A stretch of DNA of 64,000 nucleotides, from contig VZRN01001114.1 of NCBI GenBank assembly GCA_013397935.1, positions 909,507-973,506 on the forward strand, read 5' to 3'. Positions 12,636 to 24,734 of this stretch are shown in pieces. Under the pieces are notes generated by a model. That model made no database searches, had not been told where the DNA came from, and worked only from the letters and a program-made list of their open reading frames with translations. This stretch comes from Dasyornis broadbenti. Taxonomy: Eukaryota > Chordata > Aves > Passeriformes > Dasyornithidae. Within the stretch, counting starts at the first letter, position 1; every line of letters starts with the position of its first letter. The position numbers were made by a program, and so were the translations under genes.

Positions 12636-15600
12636 AAAACCTTTATATCATTGTTCCTTCAGCTAGATCTTTTTAATCACTAGTGGCCAGGGCTGAGCTC
12701 AAAATTAAACTCCCACACCAAGTATCAAACTTGTATTTAACCCTCCTCATTGTCCCCTGGTGACGCTTTCATGGAAGGAATAGCAATGAGCTTGAACACA
12801 TTTTTTCAGGGACTCTAACTTCACAAAAGAGAGGAACTGAAATCCCTGAAACAGATCTTACCGGAATTTTGGTCCAAAAAGAATTGTTAGATCAACAAGT
12901 CTAACTTCTGCTAGCACCTAAGCTAGAGGATGTCACAAATGTATTTCTATTCTTTAGGATCAAAGACTGATTAAACTGGGAAATTTCAGTCTTCAGGTAG
13001 CTTAACATTCAAAGCTACAAGCAAAGAACAGCGTAGGCTGAGATTCCCAGGATCTAGAAACCAAAGAGATATGGCAAAAGAGCTTCAGCACAAGAAATTT
13101 GAGGCAACCCCCTCACCCCCCACAGAACCTCTCTCAAAATGAGAAGTGAGAATCCCATCCTAACCCCAATTTGTGGATCAGTATTAATCTGATGAGCAAG
13201 AAGTCAAGGTTCAGGCTGAGAAACTTCAATACCATCTTAAAGCATGTGTGCCCCTTCTGCATTCCCATTGCTGGCTGCAGTTGATCTCTCATGCTTCAGG
13301 GGGAGACGGAACATCTCCATGACCTCTGAAGAGCATATCATTGCCATTTAGACCCTGAGAGTAAAAATCCCTTCCCCACGTGCTTGCAGAGCTTATGAGC
13401 TATCTCACACTGAGCTGGAAAAGGCTTGGATGAAATACAAACACAGCTGAGAAGTTCCGCAGCAAATGCAAAAACAGGGATGAGTATGGTTTCACACACA
13501 CATTAGGCTGTCACAGCCTAGCTAGTCTCCAAGAAGCTATGATAAAACGTGTTTTTCAGTCTGTAGTCCTGTGTTGATAGTGCAGCATTAACTTTGCCTG
13601 GACTACTTGCCAGCAATGATGGCGTTATTTTAATGTGACAGGAGAGTCACAGCAAAAGATAGTGGAAAGAGGGTTGTCAATTAAAAAACCATTCTCTGCT
13701 TTTGCTCCTTCCCACCCATGTGCCCATGCTTGCCTTGTCCTTTGAAACTTCTTGTGAAACAGGACAGGCCTCCTGCTCTCTTCAGCAAAAACTTGGCAGT
13801 GCTAGTATGAGCTTTACCAGAGCACAACAGAGCCATGTGGATGGTTATGACAACAGCAGCGCTAAGGAATACAAGAGAAAGTTACAGAAAAGACGGATTT
13901 TCACTTCCGACCTTGTTCAACTCCTCTGCCAATATCTCTGGTTGGGTAAGTTGTCTGTCATTTGTACATGCTGAGCTACTCCTTGGCACCAGTTATATAG
14001 TTTTTAACTTTTCCTAATGATTCTACGACTCTCTGAACAGATGCGTTCAATGTATTACCCAGGTTTTCCAGTTCACTTGGAATGTAGATGTAACCTCATC
14101 AAAAATGGGGGGACTCTTGCAGTACTGATAGAGACAAATTCTCCGTCTTTCTTCCACCAGATTCATAGGCATTTTTTCATATGGACTTCAGTTATAACAA
14201 TAAAAATATCTATTGGATATCCACACATTTCACCAGCATGCATGGCGGATGTCCCCTGTCTGGGTCAGTGCATGTAGTAGTTTTGTCTCGTGTGGAATTT
14301 GTTCAATTCAGTTGAGAATGAGAAATCATACATATGAATTCTAATAGAAATGTACAGTATATGTTCCTAAAAATATTAATCTCAAGAGGAGTAACCAATA
14401 AGTAAACACTGGGAATAATTTTAAAAATACTGTGTTTTGTAAATTCAGCAGAATAAGAGGTATGAAGTACATGCATGAAAGTTGTTGCCTTTGACTGTAA
14501 AAAATACATTGCAGTGTCTTGTGTGTGATGACAGTTTCAGGCTACGTGGCTCTTAGTTAACCTACTTTTTCACTGCTGTATGAAACTGACTAATAAGATG
14601 TTTATCCCCTTATAAACCCAGGCTTCAGTAATTTACAATCCTAACTATTTATTGTAGCTCAATTTAGCAGTTCACTGCTTTAGCCTGTTGTAACCCTTAA
14701 ACTTACACAGCAAGTGTCTGTTCTCATAGGGAGCAGAGGTAGGTCTTCCCTTGCTCTGCCTCCCAACAAGCATCTCCCACAAGTGTGTGTGCATTCGTCC
14801 TGTGTGGAACACACATGTTTCTGCTCAATTTTGTTAAAGCTTTTTAGCCTATTTTTACTTTGAATTCACCTAACATCAACTTCCAGCATTTCTACTCTCC
14901 TATGCCTTCATCTTCAAGGCATTCTCTTGCCCGCCTTACTGGCTTTCTCCTGGGTATTCTGCATTTTCATCTCCTTTGGGTCCCCAGCAGCTGTTGGACT
15001 AGTGAAAAAAGGGAAATAAAATATTGGCCAAAAATGTAAGTAGGGAAAAGAATGACCAAAATACCTTGGAAATCTGGGTAGAATTATTTCACACGCACAA
15101 AGGATCTTATTTTGACTTTCCTGTTTTAAACACATCTGGACTTTAGAAGGATGAGAGGTCTGAGTCCTTCTCTGCAAATTCAAGTGAAGGGGCAAAACAG
15201 ATCCAGATACCAGTGGCTGTGTGGCTCAAGAACTGATAGCTAGAAGCATTATTTACACTGAAGTCCTTCCCTGAAGCCTGTTTCTGCCTAGAAATTATCT
15301 AATGTCATTATCATCTGTTGGCTCATAGGCATACTGTCTGTGGAGTGCAGGAAATAAAACCTGGTGATGTTTGTTCAAGTTTTGGAGAGTTCCTCACAGT
15401 CACTATTTATAATGCCTTTTCAATAACTTCATTGGAGAGAAGTATGGAATGAAAATGCTCTCATTTCTCCAGACCATAGTTGATTATAGTAATAAGTTAG
15501 CACTAGGATAACTGCTCTGTGTTGCCTCGACAAAAAAATGTAGCATAATGTTTATTTTCTGTTCAAAGAAAAGTTTGCCTGGTTCCTGACAACAACAGAT

Positions 15601-17109
15601 ATGTGGAACATGTGGCCCAACCACATTCAGACCAATAGACTACGGTAAAGACAGTAAGTAGCCTGAAATATCTGCTACCTGCAATCAAATAACAAAAATA
15701 ACAATATGCTTCCCTCTGTGAATCCTTCTGCAGGTTAGGGTTTTTAAGGAAGTATGGGCAGACACAGTTACCATGGGAAAAATGAAGGTCTGTCAAAACT
15801 AGGAGATTTCACAAAGCTATTTGGGCTTTCTTAATTTTGTTAGGAATTAATAGAGAAAATTTTTCTAAGAATGCTGAAAGTGACTGGTTTGGTATTTTCT
15901 GGTTCAATCCTTTCTGACTTTTTTTTTTTTTTCCAAATTAAAATAGCCCAAAACTTTTAATGTTGTGAAACACAAAATATTTTAATTACCCAAAACTTTC
16001 CTTGTCTCAGAAATATTTTTTTATTTCAAAATGAAACCATATTTCAGTATCCTAAGAGGCTCATGAGAATGAGTTTATACACTCTTCATAATTCTATCAC
16101 ATATTTAAATTGTCTTATTTTGATGCATTCCCTCCTTTCTGTCTGTGTATTGCAAAAAGTATAGGACTCAAGTATTAATAGAAAAATATCTTAGGAAACA
16201 AACGTTGAAAGTCACATCACAAGTGTTTCTGGATGGAACAACCTTGATGTGGTGAATGACAAATCACAAACAAGGAATCCTATTTAACACTTGAATTCAT
16301 GTTCAGCCCACAGTGTAAAACGAAGTATTTAAAGAAATTAATGGGAAAAGATGAATTCACAAGAAATCTTAGGTAATGGAATTTCCCTTTCTGTGTTCTT
16401 TCAGTATGTTTTACTTTGTGTCTTACTTGCTTGGATCCATTAATGACATAATATTCCTTTCAAGTAAGGTGTCCCATCTTTCTCTTACTATTTCTGAGAC
16501 ACCTAATACATCTAACATTGCTTCATTGCAAAGATGCCAAGAGTTTACAGGATTAAAAGATCCAGTAAGGTAATTACACACATATTAAGAATCTTTACAG
16601 TTGTGTTATTTATATTTTTCTTAATCCTAGCAGGTGTAGAAATCCTCACATTTCAAACCAGAAAATGACTCAAAGGGAGAAACACATATTTCACTGGATA
16701 TTTAATACTTTTACTAGTGACTTCTCAGTCTGAAACACATACAGTGGTTGACTGGTCTATACAAAACTTAGATGAGGAATGGGACTAAATGAGATGCCAT
16801 ATTTCTTCACCAGTTTCCTTCACTCATGTAACGTACTAAGCACCAAGAAACAGGGATGAAAAGCATCACATTATTTTCCCCCAAAAAAGATGATTTGAAT
16901 TCAATTAACTTCTCACAGACAGACATAGACTGCTGAAGACTTATTTGTAAGCCTATGCAAAAAGCTGAGCACCTATCCTGCCTTGATGTCCCAGCCTTTC
17001 TCCTGCCCAGCCTAGGCGACAGATGGCAGAGGAAGCAGAAAGCTCTTCAAGAATGCTAAGAACTCCAAAAGCATGGAGATGAGTCCAAATTTCAAATGTC
17101 TCCCTCTCC
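12636..17109. other. No gene recognised; unique AT-rich sequence
   Basis: The region holds one weak exon candidate (13763-13945, listed separately) and a 14-base T run at about 15919-15932. Other open frames are below 95 codons and carry no motif. Confidence 0.5.
13763..13945 (+). other. Weak candidate coding exon (unrecognised)
   Basis: An open frame of 61 codons lies between an AG preceded by a pyrimidine-leaning stretch (AG at 13761-13762, after 'ttgtcctttgaaacttcttgtgaaac') and a consensus donor GTAAGT at 13946-13951. The length is a multiple of three, so the exon would be symmetric. The predicted peptide has a basic run ('AKEYKRKLQKRRIF') followed by a hydrophobic LVQLLCQYLWLG stretch. 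I do not recognise it as part of any family. The upstream pyrimidine tract is interrupted by purines, which weakens the acceptor. It is most likely a chance arrangement but is the best donor-bounded open frame noticed in the window. Confidence 0.15.
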
Positions 17110-17871
17110 AAGAAAAGTCAGGTGTAGGGTACTGCACCTGGGGAGGAATAACCCCAAGTACCTGCACAGGCTGGGGGCTGATTCAATAGAGAGCAGCTCT
17201 GCAGAGAAAGACCTGAGAGTCTTGGTGGGTGACAAGCTGACCAGGAGGTGGCAGTGCCCTTGTGGCCAGGAGGGCCAATGGTATCCTGGGGTGCATTGGG
17301 AAGAGTGTGGCCAGCAGATTGAGGGAGGTGATCCTGTCCCTCTGCTTGGCCCTAGTGAGGTCCCATCTGGAGTGCTGTGTCCAGTTCTGGGGTCCTCAGT
17401 ACAAGAAAGACAAAACACCCTGGAGAGGGCCAACAGAGGAGCACAAAGATGATGAGGGGTCTGGAGAATCTCTTAAGAGGAGAGACTGGGGGCGCAGGGC
17501 CAGTTTAGTCTGGAGAAGAGAAGACTGAGAGGGGATCTCATCACCACCTATAAATACTTCAAAGGCAGGTGCCAAGGGGATGGTGCCAGACTCTTTTAGT
17601 GGTGTCCAGTGATAAGACAAGGAGCAAATGCCATAAACTAAAACACAAGTTTCATCTCAACATGAGGAAGAGCTTTGCATTGAGGGTGGCAGAACATTGG
17701 AACAGGCTGCCCATGGAGGTTGTTGAGTCTTCCTCTCTGGAGAGATTCAAAACTCACCTGGACACATTCCATTGTAACCTGCTCTAGGTGACCCTCCCTT
17801 GGAAGGGAGATTGGACTGGATGATCTCCAGAGGTACTTTCCAACCCTAACAATTCTGTGGTTTTGTGATGA
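17110..17871 (+). mobile_element. CR1 LINE: ORF2 C-terminus plus 3' UTR
   Basis: This is a 5'-truncated CR1 retrotransposon. The first ~430 bp encode the C-terminal tail of ORF2 (the part after the reverse transcriptase). Blocks 'CRVLHLGRNNPKYLHRLGAD', 'SSAEKDLRVLV' and, in another frame, 'NGILGCIGKSVASR' and 'LVRSHLECCVQFWGPQYKKD' are the standard CR1 order. A frameshift at about 17260 separates the first two blocks from the rest, so no ORF2 product is possible. The 3' UTR follows, with 'ctcatcaccacctataaatac', 'gaggaagagctttgc', 'ggaacaggctgcccatggagg', 'ctggatgatctccagagg' and a degenerate tail (TTCTGTGG/TTTTGTGA) near 17851-17870. ORFs on the minus strand here are shadows. Confidence 0.95.
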
Positions 17872-18746
17872 CAAAGATATTTGGATAACAAAGCACAGTC
17901 AGTCCCACCCTCATTCCTCTGCAAACCACTGTTAGTACCTTGTACTTTTTTATATCTCAGTGCAATCCCATCAGCCCACGTACACCAGTACTCTGACCTC
18001 CAAAACTTACTCTTCTTCTACTAGTGCATTTTGCCAAAATTCTCCCTCCCTTCAAAGAGATCTGGCATGATAGCAAACAACTTGGCAGTATCAGATAACC
18101 CAAAGACAGAAGTCACTCGGTGTTCTAAAGCTGTGTCACGTGTATATACAAATTACCTTAAGGCTGCTTTGTTGTTTCTACCAAAGCTGGTCAGCGTGCC
18201 AGATCTCTGTTTCAGGTGAAGCTGATAAATGCACAGCTAGAGCACTCTTCTAAATGTTTTCAGGAGGTCCTGGTTAGACAGTGCCCAGGCAATGGCCAGA
18301 AAGGGTTTCTACTCAACTCCACCTCACTGGACTTCCTATGCAGTCCTCCAACTCACCTTTTTCTATTTGAGATGTTCCTGCATCCACCTCTAAAGGGAAT
18401 ATTTACATGGGGAATTCAAAAACAGTGAGACCCATTCCTAGTTATATGTCCAAAATTTTGCATGCCATACCTTGTGCTTTGAAAAATAGCCACTGATCCT
18501 GCTTACCTTACTGTGTAGGTGGCCAAGTTTCAGGTACCAAGGATTCTGTTTGCAGCAAAGTGGTTCCACGTATGTTTCCACAGATAGCATCCAGATTTGG
18601 AGAAGGATGATACAATTGATGCTGAGACCAAAGCTGACCTGACTGGCCTGTCAACCTGCACAGGCACAGTTTTCCCAGCAAGACTGAGTCCTGGGAAGCG
18701 GCCTCTTCCCACAAAAGCGTGTTTTCACTAAGCTGCGTGCTTTGAT
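17872..18746. other. No gene recognised; spacer between two CR1 copies
   Basis: No feature was recognised. Open frames (60-70 codons) are unremarkable. Confidence 0.6.
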
Positions 18747-18951
18747 CAGAAATTCTTTACCCTGAGGGTGGTAAGGCAAAATGCTCAGAGAAGCTGTGGA
18801 TGCCCCTTCCCTGGCAGTGTTCAAGGCGTGGCTGGATGGAGCTCCGAACAGCGTAGTGTACTGGAAGGTGTCTCTGCCCATGGCGGCGGGGTTGGAACTA
18901 GATGATCTTTAAAGTTCCTTATAACCCAAACCATTCTATGATTCTATTCTG
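18747..18951 (+). mobile_element. CR1 LINE, 3' end only
   Basis: This is a 205-bp 3' UTR fragment of a CR1 subfamily different from the copy just upstream. Recognisable blocks are 'gaaattctttaccctgaggg', 'agaagctgtggatgcccc', 'ccctggcagtgttcaagg', 'tgctctgcccatggc' -like at about 18870-18885, 'ggttggaactagatgatctt' and the terminal octamers 'ccattctatgattctattct'. It lacks any ORF2 sequence. Confidence 0.93.
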
Positions 18952-19331
18952 TAGAGGAAGACAGCAGCCTCAGTTGGGCCATGTGAGATACACACCACCC
19001 TGAGAAAAACCAGAGCCTGACTCGCAGACTGTGAAAGCCAGAGGAGAAATCCCAGCAGAGTTTTTTGCCAGGCTCTCTCAGTCTCACTAAGTGCATGCAG
19101 TTGCAGAGGTGTTCTGAAAATATCCAAATAAATATGCAGCACCTTTCTGCTTCTTTTTAGACTTTAAACAGGTATAACAACTTTTGCACTCTTCCATTTG
19201 TTTTACTTTTCTTCCTTTCAGGCCAAGTATCAATCAATACAGGAGAGGGAAAAGATGGCACTTAGGTTCATTCCTGTTTTCAAATAAACCAGAGTGGGGA
19301 GGTTTCTGTGGCTGATGGACCAGCAGTTGTG
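18952..19331. other. No gene recognised; short spacer
   Basis: A pyrimidine tract ending in CAG at about 19195-19221 resembles a splice acceptor. The frame after it closes within about 25 codons and no donor is convincing. Nothing else is seen. Confidence 0.5.
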
Positions 19332-19405
19332 TAATCTTAGAATTGCCAAGGTTGGAAGAGACCTTAAGATCATCAAGTCCAACCATCAACCCAGCAATCT
19401 TTGCT
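19332..19405 (-). mobile_element. CR1 LINE 3' end, reverse orientation
   Basis: The + strand reads 'agaattgccaaggttggaag', 'agaccttaagatcatcaagt' and 'ccaaccatcaacccagcaa', the reverse complement of the 3' end of an avian CR1 subfamily. The match fades after about 19405. The following 'ccacaaccccgagcagaata' could be a degraded continuation. The 3' tip points toward lower coordinates, opposite to the two CR1 copies immediately upstream. Confidence 0.8.
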
Positions 19406-21383
19406 CACATCCACACATCTGGTGCACCCCACAACCCCGAGCAGAATAGCCCTGCCCATAGCACTTCTCAGCAGCAGTCACTGGTGCATTAGTTAGCCAT
19501 GAACCATGCCCCAGTAACGTCCAGGACAGAAATGGACGAAACAGGTCAAAACCAACTCAAGGGTGAATGTAAATAATTAAATTATTCATGTCATTGTGAG
19601 TCTGTAGCTTGGTCCTTCTTTATTTATCACAATAGATGCTCTTGCTGCTCTGTGTTGTGCTTAATCTGCACTCACACATTGAAGTGGGTTATTTAAAGCT
19701 GTGGGGGCATCTCCACTGGTGCTGTGGCTCTGATGCAGGACGCAAGGTGGGACCTAGAGACCCCTTGTTCCACCCCCAGCCATCTCCATGCCCCTCACAG
19801 CAGACCACACAATCCAGCCCTTGCTGCATGGCTTGCCGCTGCATCCCGTGCTTGTCCAGGCTGTTGGCCTTCCAAGATCACCAGTGGCATTATTTTACTT
19901 CTCTTTGTGAGTCTGTTGTGAAAAAACAGAGTCAAACTGAGACACCACCTGAAGGAATTTGGACTATTTCTGCCATGTATTTGGGCACACAGATTTTATT
20001 TGCCTGTAATAAGAAACATCACCTTCTCCTCCCCCCAATAAAATGATTCCTCTAATATTTAAGTTTCAAGACCATACACTGTGTTTATAACCCTCAGGCC
20101 CTGAAGTAAAATAAGATTGAGTTTCCCTCAGGTAAGTACTTCCAGACACTTTATCTGCTATATCATTACAACTATACCCTATTTGTTACTGTACTGTGTA
20201 ACACAATACTTGCATTATATTCTACATGAAAAGCTGTTTCTGCAGCATCTTGTCATCATTTCACGAACGCAGCTTTGAAGCCGTTTTGAATTCTGAATTC
20301 AGTGCATAACAGCAAAGGCTCAAGTGCACAACACCGTATTATTTACTCAGATGGGGTTAATTGCTGAATAAAAGAATGGTTCCTTTCAGTTTACCTTTTT
20401 ACAATCTCACTCACACTGGATATGGAAGACAGGTAAGTCTGTGATAAATATCAAACTTTCTAATCAGAAACGAGCCTAGTCGTATTTGAAATCTTGAACT
20501 TAATCCAGAATCAGGAAATGCAGCCACTTGTGTTACTGTTGCTGAAAGAAGAAAATGACCTTTTTATTGTAGCTTACATTCACTATTGTACTTGTGAACC
20601 ATGGGGAATGAAGCAGAAGAAATGCAAGGGCTTAAGGAGACCTTCTTTTAACAAGAAAACTGAAATTGGGTGCAATAAAAATATATAGCCAATATAAAGG
20701 CTATGTTTCTCCAGGGGAAATCTGTGACTTTGACATGGATTCACTCCTAACTATTCCTGCTTCCTAACTACCATTAATATTTGCTGTCAGGCACCCATTG
20801 CCTTGAATTTTGCTTGCTTTAGCCTCAGCATGGGCTCATTCAAATGTAGAAAAATTAATAATCTACACCTCTAATAGGAGTATAAAAAGTGAAATCATAC
20901 TATAAATTATTAAGTGAAGATTGACTTTCAGCAAACTTTTTCATTTCTCAACGATGTTCCAGGGCAAATGCCTGCAGGATTATTTCATAATGACTCTCTG
21001 CTGATGAGTAATTTACAGCTGAACTGGAATCCTGGACCAACATCAGTAACAGAGTGCCATAACTCAATGGTGTGCTCTTGGACAGCAGACAGTGGTAAGA
21101 AACGTTGGACCAGAAGATATGAGAATCATAAAAGTATACACAATTTTTTTGTGATGTGGAACTCAAATGGAATTTATAATTTACCTAAACTAAGTTTTTT
21201 ACATTATCAGTTTATTGTGATACCCTCCTGTGTTAATATTGCAGCAGGGGCTAGATTTGCCAAGCAGTCATAATAATGTGTAGGCATTTATATTAAACGG
21301 ATGGATTTTAAAACAGTTTTAAACATTTTCAAATGTTTTAGAAATACTGAGAGCCTTATACATTCCCTAGGGCTGTCTGAACT
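19406..21383. other. No gene recognised; unique sequence
   Basis: The longest open frames are 136 codons (19636-20046, +) and 119 codons (20914-21273, +). Neither has a recognisable motif or splice context. The region ends in the T run that leads into the first assembly gap. Confidence 0.5.
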
Positions 21384-21516
21384 ATTTTTTTTTTTTTTTT
21401 NNNNNNNNNNNNNNNNNNNNNNNNNNNNNNNNNNNNNNNNNNNNNNNNNNNNNNNNNNNNNNNNNNNNNNNNNNNNNNNNNNNNNNNNNNNNNNNNNNNN
21501 NNNNNNNNNNNTTTTC
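21384..21516. other. Assembly gap of 111 N inside a poly-T tract
   Basis: Seventeen T residues (21384-21400) run into Ns at 21401-21511, and the sequence resumes in TTTTCTTTT. The gap sits in a homopolymer, so the real content may be only a long T run. Open frames crossing it are meaningless. Confidence 0.97.
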
Positions 21517-22779
21517 TTTTGGGAAATCAGTTAACTTAATTATCTAGAGAAATCAGAGCCTAGCTATGAGTGAAAGTTTAAGTTGATGGGTCAGGCAGTG
21601 GAAAGATGTGAGAGCTTTCTGTGCATTTTCACAAAGTCTCAGTATCTTGTAAAAGGGACTCAGCCTTGTTTTCTGATCCCTAGATCTCATTTTTCACTCC
21701 CTCTGATTTTGAGGATAAGACTTTTCTTTCCTTTTCACTGTTCCTACTATAAAATTATCCAGAAGATACTTAAAATGATATCAAAATAAAATCACACGTC
21801 AACAAAAAAGAAAAATTCATAGGAAATTCCTTAAGCTTGTATGTTATTGAGCGAGATACTGAGTTTGACTGAAAGGGTAAACTCATACGTTTCTGGAATA
21901 AGGTCTTGTGGATTTTTTCTCATCAGCTCACCAAATCATACAGGTCACTGTGGAAAACTTGCCACAAGCTTCAGCTGGAACAAATGAAGGCCTTACCTGT
22001 TTCCTTGTCTGTGATGTGCAAGGATCATCCAAGGCCAGCACTAGCAATGCTGTACCAGAAGATGGAAGGGCTGCTGAATGAATTCCACCAGAAGCCTCTG
22101 CCAGCAGTGCTGTCGGTGATTCCCCAGTGTCTCACCTCAGCAAAGTGGTTATCCTGTGCTCCCTGAGTAATACTGAGTGTTCCCATATCCCATTAACATG
22201 TGGGGTTGAAGATCTCTGAGAACAGTAGTCATTCTCAGGGTAGGAAGCAATTCTATAGTCCCACCTTGCTGCTGTGAAGATTTTAATTTTTCACCTTTTT
22301 TTTTTTTTTTTAATTCATTCAAGAAGAGGGAAAATAAGGCCTCCTGAACTGAAAAAGAAGAACAATGGAAAGCAAGAAAATACCTAAAACTGCAGCAGTC
22401 AGTCCTGTAGTGAGGTTGAACTTGAAACCTCCATGTCACTCCTTTAAATCCTTTAGAGCAAGAGAGGACAGAAGGGGACATAAGAGGCCAGAAAAGCTGT
22501 TATGATAAGCATCCATCACTCATAATTAGCTCTGTAAACCCACTAATCTGTGTATGTCCCTAACCTGAGCACACAGCACTGCCTGAAAAGCACATTTACT
22601 GAAGTATAAAACTAGACCAGCAATCTGCCTCTCTTTCTATGTCAATGTCTGTTCAAAAACACCCATTACAGAGAAATTTCCTCTCATTTCCACCCAATAT
22701 TCATATGCATGCAGTGTACTCCTACTTGCCATTGCATGAAGTGTCCCTCAACACAAAGTCTTTCCCTAATGTTCCTGTG
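21517..22779. other. No gene recognised; unique sequence
   Basis: Contains a 16-base T run at about 22296-22311. Open frames at 21906-22166 (+, 86 codons) and 22149-22481 (-, 110 codons, through the T run) have no recognisable domain. Confidence 0.5.
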
Positions 22780-23260
22780 ATGTATTTTTATGCATTAGTT
22801 ATGTCCTTTCTCATTCTTCGTTCTACTGAGCTAAGGAGGCTGAACTGCCCAAATGTCTTCTCACACAAAAAATGCTCTCTCTTCCAGCCATCCCGTCCCT
22901 TCTGGATGAAGAGGAATCACTCACAGCCTTTCCAGGAAGCTCTGTCAGTAACATTGACCATCCCCTCCCTCTACTGGCACCTGCTAAAATCAAATAAACC
23001 TATTTCACATGTATCACACTGAGGAAATCACAGACACCCTGTGGCAGACCAGTACCCCCTAATCTTCCTTCTCTTCTGTCACTTTATAGCAATGAACTAA
23101 CATAACAGAAAAATCTTGCATTTTTTTGCATAAAAGCATGGCTTTACCACAATAAGTGTGTTATTTTAACCTCATGCTGTTATTGCAGACCTTCTCTGAG
23201 CTGATGATTCTTCCCAGTTTGATATCATCAGCAAGTGCCATTAATACACTTATTTTTCTC
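22780..23260 (-). mobile_element. Probable very old CR1/L3-type LINE relic
   Basis: On the + strand, 'gagctaaggaggctgaactgc' -like text at about 22827-22850 recalls the reverse-complement CR1 block 'aggctgaacaaccccagctc'. Further on, 'cccagtttgatatcatcagc' and 'aagtgccattaatacac' (about 23214-23250) recall 'cagcttggtgtcatctgcaaacttgctgagggtgcactc'. The spacing is compatible with one old minus-strand element. Divergence is high, and no 3' tip or octamer could be placed, so this is tentative. Confidence 0.35.
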
Positions 23261-24734
23261 TGTGTTAAAACAATTCATGAAAATATTTTATGAGATAAAT
23301 TCAAAAATATCTTTTATGTACTCTGTCAATAACCTTTTCTCAGTCAATTTTAATACCACTGATGATTACCATCTCTGTTTAAAAATTTTTTTACAGTTTC
23401 AGCACAAAAATTGTGCACAAAAAAGAAAAATAAAATAATCTCCTTCTTAGTGGTTCAGTAGCAGAGAACAAGTGTTTTGCAAGGTTTTTCCTTGTTCCAA
23501 ATACGCATTATGTGACAGAAGAAGGTATCACCTCAAGTCTGGTTTGATCCACTTTGTTATATCCGTTTCATACTCTACTCTATTTTTTGCTTCCCCCTGG
23601 TTTTTTTAATTCATCTTTCCAAGATTTTCGCTAAAGCCTCACACACTGTTGAAACACACTTAAGAAACCTGGGTTTTCTGGAATCTCCTTTCCTTCATTT
23701 TCAAACTTTATCTCCACCTTGGAGCTGGACCCTTGCTGCTGGACACCAGAAAGTTATCCCCTAGAACTGCAGGATGGGGCTGTTGCGCAACACATTTTAA
23801 ATCAGGAAACTCCTAACCTGAGCTTCCATCCAAGCTCAGAACTCAGGGAGCATTTGTCCCTCCTTCCCTGACTGCTGGATTCACTGTCCGTGCAACTCTT
23901 CAGCCAACAAGCAGGGAAGAATGGCTGTTAACTTGCTGGTGTGGTATTTGGAAACAGCATGCTGAATTCCTTTAGTCTGTCTCCAGTTATGATTTAACAA
24001 TTACTTTGTGGTGACACAAGAAAGAGTTAACAGAACAAAAACCCAAGTTCTGCTTCAAGTCTTTTTATAACTTTCTTTACGCCACAAAGCTGTGGAGAAA
24101 AACATCTCAAGGACTGCTCTTTTTTTTTTCCATTAGGTTGTCTGCTTTTACAGGTGTTGAGTCTCTGTAAGATCTGAAAATCTCCATACATGAAAATGTG
24201 ATGGTGAGATGGTCTGGAACTGAAACACTCAACCTGCCTGACCCAATGTTTGCGAGTTTATAACACAGTCACTTGCTAAACTGACAGTAACAGCGTGGAG
24301 TATGAACTCCTAATACTGTGAAAGCCAGAAATACAGTTTTCTCCCTGGAAGCTGTTTCAGCTTGCCCTGGAGCAGTGTATATGTACTCTGTTCCTCAGCC
24401 CTTGGGAGAAGAGTCAAGTGGACACAGTATCAACCCACCAGTCAAGTGCTGAATTTCACTTGTAATCTCTGTAATAGAAGACAGATCCAACCAATTCTTT
24501 CCTTAATTTTTTTCCCCCCTGTAAGGATTTGTAAGATATCTTTAAAACTGAATTGCTTGTGTACCATTATTCTGCCAGAAAGATGAATCAAGATGGGTAT
24601 TTGGAGTCAGAATGAACAGAGCTGTCACTTTTGGTGTTGAATCTTCTCATGGCCATCTGATTCCACCAGACTGCTGTCACTTTCATAGCATTACTGGACA
24701 ATTCAGATATGAAGAGACTTCACAGGGCTTTTAA
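23261..24734. other. No gene recognised; unique sequence
   Basis: Nothing beyond short open frames (up to 74 codons) and short T runs. Confidence 0.55.

Noticed and set aside
19195..19310. Acceptor-like 'cttttcttcctttcag'
   Set aside because: The downstream frame stops quickly and no donor is seen.
21301..21534. Open frame spanning the first N gap
   Set aside because: It consists partly of unknown bases and poly-T. The same applies to frames crossing the gaps at 47.2 and 62.5 kb.
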